The notes beneath the pieces were generated by a model. It saw only the letters and a program-made list of their open reading frames with translations, made no database searches and was not told the DNA's origin. The position numbers and the translations under genes were made by a program. This document shows, piece after piece, positions 42,455 through 50,896 of a stretch of 64,000 nucleotides of DNA (the stretch's first letter is position 1; each line of letters begins with the position of its first letter). Source of the stretch: Paenibacillus turpanensis. Its GTDB lineage: Bacteria > Bacillota > Bacilli > Paenibacillales > YIM-B00363. The stretch is taken from positions 62,001 through 126,000 of the forward strand of contig NZ_WTLI01000010.1 of the NCBI RefSeq assembly GCF_011421635.1, in the 5' to 3' direction.

Positions 42455-42811
42455 ATGACTACACTTTACGAGCAGTTAGGCGGAGAAGGCACGATTGGAA
42501 AGGTTGTCGATTATTTTTACGAGCTGGTTCTCGCTGACGACACAGTTAACCATTTCTTTTCACACACGGATATGGAAAAGCAGCGCAAGCACCAGACGAA
42601 ATTCATCAGTTTTGCTCTAGGCGGACCAAACCAGTACACCGGCCTTTCCATGGCGAAAGCGCATGAGGGGATGAATATTCAGCCTCAGCATTTTCAGGCA
42701 ATTGCCAACCACCTGGCCGCTGCCTTGGCTCACTTCAATGTACCGCAGGACTCCATCGATACCGTCATCGCAAAGGTTGCTTCGCTAAAGGACGATATCC
42801 TGTATAAATAG
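42455..42811 (+). CDS. glbN: Group I truncated haemoglobin (GlbN type)
   Basis: 118 residues from ATG 42455; the ATG two codons earlier lies only 3 bp from GAGGAG. The truncated globin fold is clear: LYEQLGGEGTIGKVVDYFYE, with the B10-region tyrosine, and His70 in AKAHEGM as proximal haem ligand. The family binds oxygen or NO and often detoxifies NO. Being downstream of an Fnr/Crp box at -41.5 fits induction when oxygen is low. The length is normal for group I. Confidence 0.93.
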   Translation: MTTLYEQLGGEGTIGKVVDYFYELVLADDTVNHFFSHTDMEKQRKHQTKFISFALGGPNQYTGLSMAKAHEGMNIQPQHFQAIANHLAAALAHFNVPQDSIDTVIAKVASLKDDILYK

Positions 42812-42831
42812 TAATCTTAGGACTACACGCA

Positions 42832-42881
42832 AAAACGCCGACTCCAGCCTTTCTACCTAGGCTTTTGGAGTGCGGCGTTTT
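42832..42881. terminator. Bidirectional terminator
   Basis: AAAACGCCGACTCCA pairs with TGGAGTGCGGCGTTTT (one mismatch) between the convergent haemoglobin and GAF genes. Confidence 0.8.
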
Positions 42882-43365
42882 ATGCTCTTCCCTTACTTGT
42901 AACCTCCAACGTGATTGCCCGAGAGAGCACATCCGCCATCGTATTCAAAAATTCAATTTCAGCCTTCGTATAGTGGTGTGCCTCTTTATCCAGAGCGCAA
43001 ATCGTCCCTACCGACTCCCCCGTCTCTCCATACACCAAAGGAAGCCCGACAAAAGAACAGCTGCCGAGCGAGCTCGTTATCAATAGGGCCGAGGTTAACG
43101 GGTCTTTTTCCGTATCGGGAATAACGGTTGGAAACCTGCCGTTGGCAGTTACCAGCTTGCAGTAGGTTTCCTCGAAGGGGGATGACGCTCCTTCTTGCAC
43201 GATACCATCCTTACGGTTCACTTTAATAATTACATTGTGCTTTCGATTATTTAGAGCAACGAACCAAGTATGTACCGGGATATAGTCCTCCATAATTTCG
43301 AGCACACGGGAAGCCGTCGCGTTAAACCTCCCGGACTTCAACATTTCGTCTAAACTTACATTCAT
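42880..43365 (-). CDS. Stand-alone GAF-domain protein
   Basis: This 161-residue protein is almost entirely one GAF domain (about residues 15-155: VLEIMEDYIPVHTWFVAL, FVGLPLVYGETGESVGTICA). There is no output domain, so it would bind a small ligand or act as a partner protein. It carries no fRMsr-type cysteine set that I can confirm. It is a single gene 160 bp from the prkA end. AGGGAGG lies before the ATG. Confidence 0.85.
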   Translation of the reverse strand: MNVSLDEMLKSGRFNATASRVLEIMEDYIPVHTWFVALNNRKHNVIIKVNRKDGIVQEGASSPFEETYCKLVTANGRFPTVIPDTEKDPLTSALLITSSLGSCSFVGLPLVYGETGESVGTICALDKEAHHYTKAEIEFLNTMADVLSRAITLEVTSKGRA

Positions 43366-43451
43366 GTCCTTTACCTCCCTTCGCTGCAGGAACTGATCCT
43401 ATCCCTTCCTAGTATCCAATGTAGAATGAGATAAGCAGGCATTTTTTATTC

Positions 43452-43500
43452 AAAAAAATGAACCGGCTTTGGAATAGAAACGCGCTCCTCAGCCAGTTCA
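43452..43500 (-). terminator. Terminator of prkA
   Basis: The minus strand reads GAACTGGCT, a loop of about 22 bases, AGCCGGTTC and then A-T7. The long loop makes it moderate. Confidence 0.5.
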
Positions 43501-43524
43501 CTTTACACTCGTTTGACAGCATCC

Positions 43525-45420
43525 TCATCGGTTCAGCAAGCTTCCCACATATCGCAGCAGTTCATTCGCACAGACCGGGCAATAGCCATGCTCGTCAATC
43601 AGCCGTGCGCTCACCTCATTTATCTTTTTCAGCTGTGTTTCATCCGGCGTCTTCGTCGACGTCGTGATTTTAACGATATCCTTGAGGTCGGCAAACAGCT
43701 TTTTCTCAATCGCCTCGCGCAGCCTTTCATGCGAGTTGTACTCGAACTTGCGGGACTTGCGGGAATAGGCAGACATCCGGATCAATATTTCCTCGCGGAA
43801 CGCCTTCTTCGCGTTCTCACTAATGCCGATCTGCTCCTCAATGGAGCGCATAAGCCGCTCATCCGGGTCCATTTCCTCACCCGTTAACGGGTCGCGAATT
43901 TTCTGCCAGTTGCAGTACGCCTCGATGTTGTCGAGGTAATTTTCAAACAGCGTACGCGCCGACTCCTCGAACGAATAGACGAAGGCCTTCTGCACTTCCT
44001 TCTTGGCGAGTTCATCGTATTCTTTACGAGCAATCGATATAAAGTTCAAATAACGCTCCCGCTCCTCCTTACTGATGGAGGCATGCTGATCCAAACCGTC
44101 CTTGAGCGCACGCAGCACGTCAAGCGCATTAATGCACTGCAGATCATGGCGGATCAGCGCGCTGGAAATCCGGTTAATGACATAGCGCGGATCGACGCCG
44201 GACATTCCTTCTTCCGCATATTCGCTCTGCAGCTCCTTCAAATCTCCATCCTTCAGCCCTTCAACCGCTTCCCCGTCGTACAGCCGCATTTTCTTCAGCA
44301 AATCGATGCCCTGCTTCTTCGTTTCTTTGAGTCGGGTTAATATGGAGAAAATCGCGGAGGCTCGCAGCGCGTGAGGTGCAATATGGACATGGCTCATATC
44401 GGATTGGCCGATCAATTTGGAATAAATCAGCTCTTCCTTCGATACCTTAAGGTTGTATGGCACCGGCATGACGATCATACGGGACTGCAGCGCTTCATTT
44501 TTCTTATTAGCGATAAACGCTTTGTATTCCGATTCGTTCGTGTGAGCTATGATAAGTTCATCAGCGGAAATTAAGGCAAATCGTCCCGCCTTGAAATTGC
44601 CTTCCTGCGTCAAAGAAAGCAGGTTCCACAAAAACTTTTCGTCACATTTCAGCATTTCTTGGAATTCCATAATACCGCGGTTCGCTTTGTTCAGCTCGCC
44701 GTCAAAGCGGTACGCCCGCGGGTCGGATTCCGAGCCGTATTCGGTAATGGTCGAAAAGTCGATCGAGCCGGTCAAGTCTGCAATATCCTGCGATTTCGGG
44801 TCAGACGGAGAGAAGGTTCCGATCCCAACGCGGCCTTCTTCCGAGATGAGCACCCGCTCCACCTCAACATCCTCAATTCGGCCGTTGTATTCCGTTTTTA
44901 AACGCATTTGGCAGGAAGGGCATAAACTTCCTTCGATAATGACGCCCAGCTCCTTCTCTACCTCCGGACGAAGCTCGTTCGGAATGAGGTGCAGCGGCTC
45001 TTCGTGCATCGGACAGCCTTTAATCGCGTATACAGCGCCGCGATCCGTCCTGCTGAAGCGTTCCAGCCCCCGCTTTAGAAGCGTCACAAGCGTCGATTTC
45101 CCGCCGCTGACCGGTCCCATGAGCAGCAAAATCCGCTTGCGCACATCCAATCTTCTTGCCGCCGAATGAAAGTACTCCTCGACTAATTTTTCAATTGCCC
45201 GATCCAGGCCAAAAATCTCCTGTTCAAAAAACTTGTACGTCCGCTGTCCGTTTTCATCGGTAATGCCAAGCGATTCAATCATTTCATAAACTCGTCTATG
45301 GGCCGTCATCGCCAAATGGGGATTTTGCCGCAGTAATTCAATATAATCCGCAAAGGTTCCCGTCCACGCTAACCGTTCCTCTTCCGACCGATGCTGTTGA
45401 ATGCGCTCAAAAAGGTTCAT
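43525..45420 (-). CDS. prkA: PrkA, AAA-type serine protein kinase
   Basis: This 631-residue protein has the same length as Bacillus PrkA. The N-terminal AAA domain has Walker A GPVSGGKST at residues 102-110. CPMHEEPLHLIP and SLCPSCQMRL form the family Cys/His region. IMEFQEMLKCDEKFLWNLL and the FAVISADE-like FALISADELIIAHTNE follow. The C-terminal kinase-like region contains RKSRKFEYNSHERLREAIEKK. PrkA is linked to sporulation in Bacillus, and its E. coli homologue YeaG acts with YeaH (DUF444) and YcgB (SpoVR). Both partner families are encoded in this window but not next to it. GGAGGAGGGG precedes the ATG. Confidence 0.96.
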   Translation of the reverse strand: MNLFERIQQHRSEEERLAWTGTFADYIELLRQNPHLAMTAHRRVYEMIESLGITDENGQRTYKFFEQEIFGLDRAIEKLVEEYFHSAARRLDVRKRILLLMGPVSGGKSTLVTLLKRGLERFSRTDRGAVYAIKGCPMHEEPLHLIPNELRPEVEKELGVIIEGSLCPSCQMRLKTEYNGRIEDVEVERVLISEEGRVGIGTFSPSDPKSQDIADLTGSIDFSTITEYGSESDPRAYRFDGELNKANRGIMEFQEMLKCDEKFLWNLLSLTQEGNFKAGRFALISADELIIAHTNESEYKAFIANKKNEALQSRMIVMPVPYNLKVSKEELIYSKLIGQSDMSHVHIAPHALRASAIFSILTRLKETKKQGIDLLKKMRLYDGEAVEGLKDGDLKELQSEYAEEGMSGVDPRYVINRISSALIRHDLQCINALDVLRALKDGLDQHASISKEERERYLNFISIARKEYDELAKKEVQKAFVYSFEESARTLFENYLDNIEAYCNWQKIRDPLTGEEMDPDERLMRSIEEQIGISENAKKAFREEILIRMSAYSRKSRKFEYNSHERLREAIEKKLFADLKDIVKITTSTKTPDETQLKKINEVSARLIDEHGYCPVCANELLRYVGSLLNR

Positions 45421-45564
45421 GGGTACCCCTCCTCCCAGACTGCACAGCTCACAAGATTTTAAGAGTGTATTAAATAAGTATGCGGCGGCGTGAGGTAAGT
45501 TTACCTGTTTTTAAAGAAAAAGCTTTTTGCTATAGTAGAGGGAATGAAGAAGGAGCTGATGGAC

Positions 45565-46305
45565 ATGCCGATAAGGCATGAAACGGAGCTGTACGCTCCG
45601 GTCAAACGATTTTTGGAGGAACGGGGCTATACGGTAAAAAGCGAGGTCAACGGCTGTGATTTGGTTGCTTACCCAACGGGAGATGCAGCGGGCGAACCGG
45701 TGATCGTGGAGCTGAAGCGAACGTTCCAGCTGGGGCTTGTCCTGCAGGCCATGAAACGGCAAAGCCTGACAGCTTCCGTCTATGCGGCCGTCGAATACCG
45801 CAAGCGCGCCGCTTCCGGCGGGCGCTGGAGAGATATTCTCGAGCTGTGCCGGCGTCTTGGCATCGGGCTGCTGGGGGTAACCTTCTACAGCAAAAAAAAG
45901 CCCTTCGTTGAAGTGCTGTGTGAGCCCTATGCCGCTGGATTACCGCCGAAAAGCCTTTCTAAGCTGAAAAGGGCTCGGATGGCCCAGGAATTTGCGGAAC
46001 GCAGCGGGGATTATAACGTCGGAGGCGCAACACGCGTCAAGCTGGTTACCGCATACCGCGAGAAAGCGCTCGCCATTGCGCAATGCCTTGCCGAACACGG
46101 CCCGCTCAGCCCCAGAGAACTGCGTGAACGGACCGGATCGAGCAAAGCAGCCGCCATCCTTCAACGCAACGTATACGGATGGTTTCGCCGCATTGAGCGC
46201 GGGGTATACGGCTTAACCGAAAGCGGCCAGGCCGGGCTGAAGGAATTTGCCGAGGTCGTTACGACATCACAAACTCGTTCGACTTCTCCTGATAAGGTCT
46301 TTTAA
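45565..46305 (+). CDS. DUF2161 protein, PD-(D/E)xK nuclease-like
   Basis: About 246 residues. Of ATGs 45544, 45559 and 45565, only the last has normal spacing to AAGGAG. The N-terminal nuclease-like core (about residues 1-110) has ETELYAPVKRFLEERGY, then GCDLVAY and VIVELKRTF, giving the D...ExK catalytic pattern. A C-terminal winged-helix-like part reads GPLSPRELRERTGSSKAAAIL. Its target nucleic acid and role are unknown. It is convergent with an FAD oxidoreductase gene and the two coding ends overlap by 47 bp. Confidence 0.86.
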   Translation: MPIRHETELYAPVKRFLEERGYTVKSEVNGCDLVAYPTGDAAGEPVIVELKRTFQLGLVLQAMKRQSLTASVYAAVEYRKRAASGGRWRDILELCRRLGIGLLGVTFYSKKKPFVEVLCEPYAAGLPPKSLSKLKRARMAQEFAERSGDYNVGGATRVKLVTAYREKALAIAQCLAEHGPLSPRELRERTGSSKAAAILQRNVYGWFRRIERGVYGLTESGQAGLKEFAEVVTTSQTRSTSPDKVF

Positions 46306-47212
46306 AGCCTTTTTCCATTAAATATTTGTGCATCCATATTGCGGCCTGATGTCCTTCGGCCATCGCAATTACAAGCTGCTCCGAATGGACGCCGATGTCC
46401 CCGGCTGCCCAGAGCCCGCGTACGCTGGTCATTTTGGTTCGCGGATCGGTAACAATGTGGCGGCTTTCAAGCCGTTCTGCTCCAAGGTCGGAGGCCAAAT
46501 CGGATTTCACCTTATTGCCGCCGAAGGCAATGAACGCTTTGTCGCCGGTAATTACTTTCCCGCCGCTTAAGCGGATGCCGTTAAATCCTCCGTTAGCCTG
46601 TACAATTTCGGCCGCGGATTCGTTGACAACCTCGATCTGCTTTTTCGCTAATTTTTCACGCAGATCTTCTCGTACCAATTCTTTTTCATGATTAACAAAA
46701 ATAAGTTCGTCGGTATAATACGTCAGGGTGAGTGCCATTCGGGCCCCTGCATCCCCGGCGCCTAGCACAACCGTACGCTTTCCGCGGACTTCATAGCCGT
46801 CGCAATCCGGGCAAATATAAACGGAAATCCCAAAGCATTCTCTAAGGCCCGGAAGCTCTGGAAAACGATCGGCAATACCGGTAGCAAGCAGCAGTGCGCG
46901 AGATTCCTCCCCTTCACGCAGCGTGCTTTCCCCAAATACGCGAAATCCTTCTCCCCCGGATAAACGAGCCGCACGCACAACCTTGTCCGCTACAAACCGC
47001 GTTCCGTACGATTCCGCCTGCGCTCTGCCTACTTCTCTCAGATACGCGCCGTCCACCCCATCCGGATACCCTAGAATATTGCCGTATCGGTGACATAAAA
47101 GCGACCTGCCTTCACCGGCATCGATAACCATGACGTTCCTTCCGTAACGGCCCAATTGAATAGCCGCCTGAAGCCCGGCGATCCCACCGCCGACAATGAT
47201 GCAATCGTACAT
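46259..47212 (-). CDS. Thioredoxin reductase-like NAD(P)/FAD oxidoreductase
   Basis: 317 residues from ATG 47212, behind AAGGAGG; the upstream frame to 47440 is the MFS gene in another phase. The FAD-binding GGGIAGLQAA is at residues 8-17, the redox-active CPDC at 134-137 (YICPDCDGYE) and the NAD(P)-binding GAGDAGARMA at 151-160. The ending contains LWAAGDIGVHSEQLVIAMAEG. CPDC replaces the CATC of classical thioredoxin reductase, as in several thioredoxin reductase-like families of Bacillota, so the electron acceptor is uncertain. It follows the MFS gene by 37 bp, probably in one transcript. Confidence 0.9.
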   Translation of the reverse strand: MYDCIIVGGGIAGLQAAIQLGRYGRNVMVIDAGEGRSLLCHRYGNILGYPDGVDGAYLREVGRAQAESYGTRFVADKVVRAARLSGGEGFRVFGESTLREGEESRALLLATGIADRFPELPGLRECFGISVYICPDCDGYEVRGKRTVVLGAGDAGARMALTLTYYTDELIFVNHEKELVREDLREKLAKKQIEVVNESAAEIVQANGGFNGIRLSGGKVITGDKAFIAFGGNKVKSDLASDLGAERLESRHIVTDPRTKMTSVRGLWAAGDIGVHSEQLVIAMAEGHQAAIWMHKYLMEKGFKRPYQEKSNEFVMS

Positions 47213-47249
47213 AGACAGACTGCCTCCTTCAACGTGGTCTACGGGTAGG

Positions 47250-48503
47250 TTATGCAGATCTCTGTAAAGTATCCCCGTCCTTCTCAATGAGCCAGCCAAG
47301 CAGCAGCTGAGCCGATGCAGCCGCCAATAAGATGATCCCGATCCAAACCGAAGACACCTCTGCGGAAAATAAAATAATGCCAAATGTACCGAGCATTCTG
47401 CCGGCATTGAGGAAAGACTCCCGTAAGACAACGGTTTCAATGCGCAAATTTCCTTTTAACGGGAGCCCGCCAATGATTCGGTATTGGTATGCGGATAAGG
47501 TATTGACAATGAGGGGGAAGCACACATTTTGAAAAGACATGAACAACAAGATCGTCCATAACGACTGGCCGTCTACAACGAGTAGAACAGTCCCGGCAAT
47601 CAAACCCACGGCTCCTGCTTTCACATAAAGCTGAGCGCTGCTTTCCCTTCCGTACTTTGAAATCAGCCAACCCGTCGTCACCGTTAAGGCTGCCAGCCCC
47701 ATTCCGATATAACCGACAGCATCCTCACGGCCCACTGCTTCGAACAGTAATATATTTGGAAGAAATAATATAATTCCTTGGAATAATCCGATGGTAAAAA
47801 AGCCGAACAGCATCTTCGTAAACCGGCGGCTGCGTTTCATGAGCAGTCCGGTGTATTTTAAATAATAGGACTTGTGGTGGCTGGATGCGGACCGCAATCG
47901 GGTGCTGAGCAGCGCCGTCATCACGAACATAATAAAAGATAACGTAAAGACGAAAATGTATCCCGTCAAGCCTACGCTCCACGCAATGATCGCACCGGCC
48001 AACGCCGGACCCGCCAGATTGCCAGTTGTGAACGTGATCATATTGAGTGCCAGGTAACGCAGCCGATTTTGATCTGTAGATACGTCATACATCAGCGTAA
48101 TATAGCTCACCCAATAAAACGACCCGGCTAAAGCCTGAAAAATCGCAAACCAAACGTAGTACTTAACGACGTCCGTTTGTACGATAACAACAGCCAAGTA
48201 AAATAGCGCCGTTAAGGCAATCCCGACCCGGATAGTGGCCATCGGGCCTTTCTTCTTGGCGAACAAACCGCCGAGAGCAAACCCCAAAGGAGTACAGGCA
48301 AAGCTGATGAGCTGGTACATTCCATTTACCCAGAGGTCATTGGTTAGTCTCCATAGGTACAAGCTTAAAAATACGCCAGACATCGACGAACCGAATGTAA
48401 AACACCAATGAATGGCTAGAGAAAGCTTCGCATTTCCCGATAAACGCCTTTCCATAGGAAGTGCGGACTGAAAGAAAATCGATTTCCTAAACATCAGGTT
48501 CAT
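47250..48503 (-). CDS. Major facilitator superfamily transporter
   Basis: 417 residues from ATG 48503, behind GAGAAGG; the frame is open to 48542. Twelve or so hydrophobic helices are visible. The loop between helices 2 and 3 reads GGLFAKKKGPMATIRVG, a weak form of the MFS motif A (GxLaDrxGrr). MYDVSTDQNRLRYLAL lies in a central loop. The substrate is unknown; drug or metabolite export is common in this type. It is co-transcribed with the FAD oxidoreductase gene. Confidence 0.88.
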   Translation of the reverse strand: MNLMFRKSIFFQSALPMERRLSGNAKLSLAIHWCFTFGSSMSGVFLSLYLWRLTNDLWVNGMYQLISFACTPLGFALGGLFAKKKGPMATIRVGIALTALFYLAVVIVQTDVVKYYVWFAIFQALAGSFYWVSYITLMYDVSTDQNRLRYLALNMITFTTGNLAGPALAGAIIAWSVGLTGYIFVFTLSFIMFVMTALLSTRLRSASSHHKSYYLKYTGLLMKRSRRFTKMLFGFFTIGLFQGIILFLPNILLFEAVGREDAVGYIGMGLAALTVTTGWLISKYGRESSAQLYVKAGAVGLIAGTVLLVVDGQSLWTILLFMSFQNVCFPLIVNTLSAYQYRIIGGLPLKGNLRIETVVLRESFLNAGRMLGTFGIILFSAEVSSVWIGIILLAAASAQLLLGWLIEKDGDTLQRSA

Positions 48504-48608
48504 GGCGGCGCCTTCTCTCCATCGTTGTGAAATCCTTTTCATTCATTGTAGCAAACTCATCCAAATATTAGGAAACGCCATTAAACCTCTAAATCTCCCG
48601 AAAAAGGA

Positions 48609-48636
48609 AAAAACGGCCTCTCAGAGACCGTTTTTC
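48609..48636 (-). terminator. Terminator of the sugar-binding protein gene
   Basis: AAAACGGCCTCT pairs with AGAGACCGTTTT (one mismatch), flanked by A and T tracts. Confidence 0.75.
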
Positions 48637-48648
48637 ATCGAGCTATGC

Positions 48649-49947
48649 TTATTTCTTGGAGGCCAGCTTCACAATCGTGTCCTGAATGTTTGTCAGAAGC
48701 TGATCCTTTTGAATCTTGCCGGCGATATAAGCTTGCATATGAGCGCCGATTTCTTGTGTAGCTCCGTCAGGGAGCTTGAACCACAGCCAAGGAAGCGTGT
48801 TGTTGTCCTTCGTATACGTTTGAATCGATGCTGCGATATCGCCAAGTGCTGCTGCGTCGAATTCAATATTTTTGAATGCAGGCATGAACTTAAATTCGTT
48901 AACAATGTATTTCTTGCCGGTTTCGGAAGATACGAGCCAGTTCAAGAATGCTTTTGCTTCTTCTTTTACCTTCGAATTTTTGTTAACCGCCCAGTTGTTC
49001 GGTACGCCCGTGAAAATTTTGCTTGTAGCTTCGTTGCTGATTGGCATTGGAGCCACACCAATCTTAATGTCTGGGTTCGTCTTGTTGATTTGAACCTGCG
49101 TCCAGTTGCCCTGCTGCATCAGACCTGCTTTACCTGTTGCAAATTCAGTAACTTGCGTGTTGTAATCTGTTGTTAATGCAGTTTTAGAGCCGTACTTTAC
49201 CGTAAGGTCAAGGAGGTTAACCCAATCTTGGAAAATCTTATTGTCCTTAAGCTGTACCTTGCCTGCTTTTAAATCGGCAATAAACTGGTCCGGATTCGGC
49301 TGATTCGCAAGTGCTACGTTCATGTTGTGAATGCCAAGAATCCACCATTCTTGATAGCCGTTCGCAAACGGTGTTGCCACGCCTGCAGCTTGAAGCTTCT
49401 TCGCCGCATCCTCAAGCGAAGCTAATGTATTCGGAACTTGTGTAATTCCTGCTTTATCAAAAAGCTCTTTGTTGTAAAGGAAGCCGTAGCCTTCAATACC
49501 AATCGGCTGCCCATAGATTTTTCCGTCGCGGGAAATTTGAGCTTTTGTGGAGTCGATCATGTTCGCAACCCAAGGCTCGCCGGACAGATCCTCCATTTTA
49601 TCGATCCACAAATCCAGCTCGGAGTTACCGCCGTTATTGAAAATGTCCGGCTCCTCGCCGCCAGCAAACTTCGCTTTCAGTGCTGCGCCGTAATCCGCGC
49701 CGCCGCCGACTGTTTCAATCTGCAGCTTCACGCCCGGATGCGCTTTTTCGTACTCTTCCTTCAGCTTGTTCAGCTGCTCAGCAATCTCTACCTTATACTG
49801 GAAAATGCGGATGGTTACGTCTTTCTTCGCATCTCCGCCAGCTCCACCTGTATTCGTTTGTCCTGCATCATCTTTACCGCCGCCGCAGGCTGTCAGTGCG
49901 GAAGAAAGCATCGTAGCGGCAAGCGCTACGGTCCAAAACTTTTTCAT
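48649..49947 (-). CDS. Sugar-binding lipoprotein of an ABC transporter (SBP_bac_1)
   Basis: This 432-residue protein has a signal peptide and lipobox (LTACG near residue 21). The family 1 binding fold follows: YEKAHPGVKLQIETVGGG, KAKFAGGEEPDIFNNGGNSE, then TGKAGLMQQGNWTQVQI. It captures an oligosaccharide outside the cell. It lies downstream of both permease genes, separated by 118 bp that hold a separate promoter with an operator-like repeat. No ATPase gene is present, so a shared MsmX-type ATPase is likely. Confidence 0.92.
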   Translation of the reverse strand: MKKFWTVALAATMLSSALTACGGGKDDAGQTNTGGAGGDAKKDVTIRIFQYKVEIAEQLNKLKEEYEKAHPGVKLQIETVGGGADYGAALKAKFAGGEEPDIFNNGGNSELDLWIDKMEDLSGEPWVANMIDSTKAQISRDGKIYGQPIGIEGYGFLYNKELFDKAGITQVPNTLASLEDAAKKLQAAGVATPFANGYQEWWILGIHNMNVALANQPNPDQFIADLKAGKVQLKDNKIFQDWVNLLDLTVKYGSKTALTTDYNTQVTEFATGKAGLMQQGNWTQVQINKTNPDIKIGVAPMPISNEATSKIFTGVPNNWAVNKNSKVKEEAKAFLNWLVSSETGKKYIVNEFKFMPAFKNIEFDAAALGDIAASIQTYTKDNNTLPWLWFKLPDGATQEIGAHMQAYIAGKIQKDQLLTNIQDTIVKLASKK

Positions 49948-49984
49948 GGATGTGACCTCCCAAAATATTTTTGTATGTGCTTAC

Positions 49985-50008
49985 ATGCCAATTATAGAAG
50001 GTTGGCAT
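49985..50008 (-). promoter_or_regulatory. Operator-like inverted repeat over the -10 of the sugar-binding protein gene
   Basis: Perfect 7-bp arms ATGCCAA and TTGGCAT with a 10-bp spacer enclose TATAAT (49991-49996 on the complementary strand). The -35 is poor. The layout suggests a dedicated promoter controlled by a regulator not identified here. Confidence 0.5.
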
Positions 50009-50065
50009 GACTGGCTACACTGACGATATTGAACAAAAGGGTGGAACATATTAACTTTGAAAGCG

Positions 50066-50896
50066 TTACCCTTTTACCGACCCAGCCGTAATCCCTTCAA
50101 TAATATGCTTCTGCATGGACAAGAAGAAAATGACAATTGGCGTTACCCCCAGCACAAGCGACGCAAGCGCCAAATCCCATTGCTTTGTATATTGCGCGAA
50201 GAAGGCGCTTGTTGCGAGCGGGATCGTGCGGAGATCCGGATCCGTAAGAACAAGAAGCGGCAGCAAATAGTCATTCCAAATCCATAAGCTGTTAAGCAGG
50301 ATTACGGTTACCGTCATCGGCTTCAGCAGCGGGAATACAATTCGCCAAAACACCCCGTAAGGGCTGCAGCCGTCCACACGGGCCGATTCTTCAATTTCAC
50401 GCGGGATCGTCTTAATAAACCCGTGATATAGGAACATTGTTAAAGATACCCCAAATCCGAAATAACATACGATCAATCCCGGAATACTTCCCATCAGACC
50501 AAAATTGGTCGTTACGCGCACAAGCGGAATCATAATCGATTGGAACGGGATAACCATCGCGGCAACGAATATGGCGAAAACGAAATTATTGAATTTCGAT
50601 GGGTTGCGCACGAGCCGATAAGCAGCCATCGAGCTGATGGCTACGAGCCCGAGGTTACTGAACACGGTAATGATCAGAGAATTCGTAAACACCTTTGGAT
50701 AATCAAGGATTTTCCACGCCCTCGTATAGTTGTTCCAAACGATATCTTTCGGAAGCGCAGCCGAATTCGTAAGCAGTTCAGCGAACGATTTTAACGAATT
50801 GACGATTACGAAATAAAAAGGTACCAGAAACAGCAGACCAATGAGGATCCCCAGTATTTCTAATGTTAAGGTCCGGCCCGTATATTTGTTTTCCAT
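50066..50896 (-). CDS. Carbohydrate ABC transporter permease (MalG type)
   Basis: This 276-residue protein has about six helices. Its EAA loop is EIEESARVDGCSPYGVFWRIVFPLLKP. FALFVAAMVIPFQ-like FAIFVAAMVIPFQSIMIPL and WNDYLLPLLVLTDP are typical of the MalG/AraQ group. The ATG overlaps the stop of the MalF-type gene (TAATG). The protein ends QKHIIEGITAGSVKG, the standard ending for this family. Confidence 0.94.
   Translation of the reverse strand: MENKYTGRTLTLEILGILIGLLFLVPFYFVIVNSLKSFAELLTNSAALPKDIVWNNYTRAWKILDYPKVFTNSLIITVFSNLGLVAISSMAAYRLVRNPSKFNNFVFAIFVAAMVIPFQSIMIPLVRVTTNFGLMGSIPGLIVCYFGFGVSLTMFLYHGFIKTIPREIEESARVDGCSPYGVFWRIVFPLLKPMTVTVILLNSLWIWNDYLLPLLVLTDPDLRTIPLATSAFFAQYTKQWDLALASLVLGVTPIVIFFLSMQKHIIEGITAGSVKG

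Noticed and set aside
50058-50071. A CcpA cre-like site (TGAAAGCGTTACCC) upstream of the sugar-binding protein gene
   Set aside because: It matches 12 of 14 positions in one orientation but poorly in the other. It overlaps the end of the permease gene and lies near -80, so support is too weak without a genome-wide comparison.
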